This document shows, in pieces, positions 5,159 to 5,732 of a stretch of DNA of 5,732 bases (positions are counted from its first letter, which is position 1; each line of letters opens with the position of its first letter). Origin of the DNA: JAKEGK01 sp036507695 (GTDB lineage: Bacteria; Pseudomonadota; Gammaproteobacteria; SZUA-152). The translations under genes and the position numbers were made by a program. The notes under the pieces are model-generated. The model saw only the letters and a program-made list of their open reading frames with translations, made no database searches and was not told where the DNA came from. The stretch is from contig DATCIR010000359.1 in NCBI GenBank assembly GCA_036507695.1, forward strand, positions 1 through 5,732, given 5' to 3'.

Positions 5159-5732
5159 ATGAGCGCCAGAATGAAAAAAAGCACAGCCGTTATCGTCATT
5201 GTCATCACCGGACTGTCGATGTTTTTGGCATGGCGCTTCATTCGCCCCTTGAATATTTTTGTGGTGGATGACCGCTTCGCCTGGCCAATAGATACGTCGC
5301 AAACACCGCCGTTGTTGGAAAACCTGGGTGCGGCGGATTGCGCGGCTTGTCACCGGGAATTCTACGAGGATTGGCGGACGAGCAAACACAGTCAGGCCTG
5401 GACCGATCCCTATTTTCAAGCGGACTGGGTATACGATGGATCGCAACAGATCTGTAAAAATTGTCACATTCCCCTGGATCGCCAGCAGGAGCACAAGGTA
5501 GCAGGGTTCCGCGACAATGAAAGATGGCAACCTGTTCTGGAATCCAATCCGGAATTCGATCCCGCGTTACAGCACGAAGGCGTTACCTGCGCCGCCTGCC
5601 ACCTAAGAAACGGCAAGATCATCGGTCCCTATGCCAGCGATGCCTCTCCGCACCCGGTTGCAAAATTCGTAAACAGCAACGAAATATGTGTGCGTTGCCA
5701 CGTGGTGGGCGGCGAACGCTGGGATACATTTT
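5159..5732 (+). CDS. Membrane-anchored multihaem cytochrome c, 3' end missing
   Basis: The frame opens at ATG 5159, two bases after the porin stop, and is still open at the window end (191 complete codons). ATG 5171 is an alternative start; neither has a good Shine-Dalgarno, so coupling to the porin gene is likely. Residues ~9-28 form a transmembrane segment or uncleaved anchor after a basic start. Four haem c motifs are visible: CAACH (61-65), CKNCH (99-103), CAACH (144-148) and CVRCH (177-181), plus further His (77, 112, 139, 165) that could be distal ligands. The first site (ADCAACHREFYEDWRTSKHSQA) and the HEGVTCAACHL block resemble the cytochrome c554-like family. The protein probably sits on the periplasmic side of the inner membrane and passes electrons. 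More haems may lie beyond base 5732, so the substrate, for example a nitrogen or sulfur oxyanion, is undetermined. Confidence 0.9.
   Translation, partial: MSARMKKSTAVIVIVITGLSMFLAWRFIRPLNIFVVDDRFAWPIDTSQTPPLLENLGAADCAACHREFYEDWRTSKHSQAWTDPYFQADWVYDGSQQICKNCHIPLDRQQEHKVAGFRDNERWQPVLESNPEFDPALQHEGVTCAACHLRNGKIIGPYASDASPHPVAKFVNSNEICVRCHVVGGERWDTF

Noticed and set aside
5153..5530. Minus-strand 125-residue ORF
   Set aside because: It lies opposite the multihaem cytochrome with its four CxxCH motifs and has no start signal or recognisable motif; it is a shadow.

Overview
The window looks like chromosomal DNA of a Gram-negative, probably proteobacterial, organism with respiratory multihaem cytochromes. 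The evidence is a pseudopilin-G-like domain, Sec signal peptides, an outer-membrane beta-barrel ending in Phe, a LolA-fold periplasmic protein and several CxxCH haem motifs. Base composition is moderate. The genus cannot be fixed from the sequence alone.

Layout. (1) Bases 2-508 hold the 3' part of a plus-strand gene with a transmembrane segment and a C-terminal pseudopilin-G-like domain. (2) Bases 509-1015 contain no confidently recognised gene. They hold a run of well-nested predicted RNA stem-loops (about 539-775) leading into a strong Shine-Dalgarno and a short orphan ORF (788-994), then AT-rich hairpins. (3) Bases 1016-2905 are a minus-strand operon, read right to left: an ArsR-rhodanese fusion regulator, a secreted monohaem c-type cytochrome, and a secreted peroxiredoxin-like protein. 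(4) Bases 2906-3114 are the divergent intergenic region with candidate promoter and operator sequences. (5) Bases 3115-5732 are a plus-strand operon: LolA-like periplasmic protein, outer-membrane beta-barrel, and a membrane-anchored multihaem cytochrome c cut by the window end.

The main discovery is in the peroxiredoxin gene. A conventional gene caller would split it into two ORFs (1340-1558 and 1016-1285) because of one in-frame TGA at complement(1340..1342). The frame is open on both sides. The TGA stands exactly where the peroxidatic cysteine belongs (GGG-U-TIQC), and a stem-loop with the position and loop G expected of a bacterial SECIS lies 15-33 nt downstream. I read it as one 180-residue periplasmic selenoprotein, Sec73 with a possible resolving Cys77, and not as a pseudogene.

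Working model (inference): the divergent region lets the ArsR-rhodanese protein, a sulfur-chemistry-linked repressor, control itself, the cytochrome and the seleno-peroxiredoxin. The opposite operon builds envelope components with a multihaem cytochrome. Both units point to redox chemistry in the periplasm. Selenocysteine machinery (selA, selB, selC, selD) is not in the window and must exist elsewhere if the reading is right.
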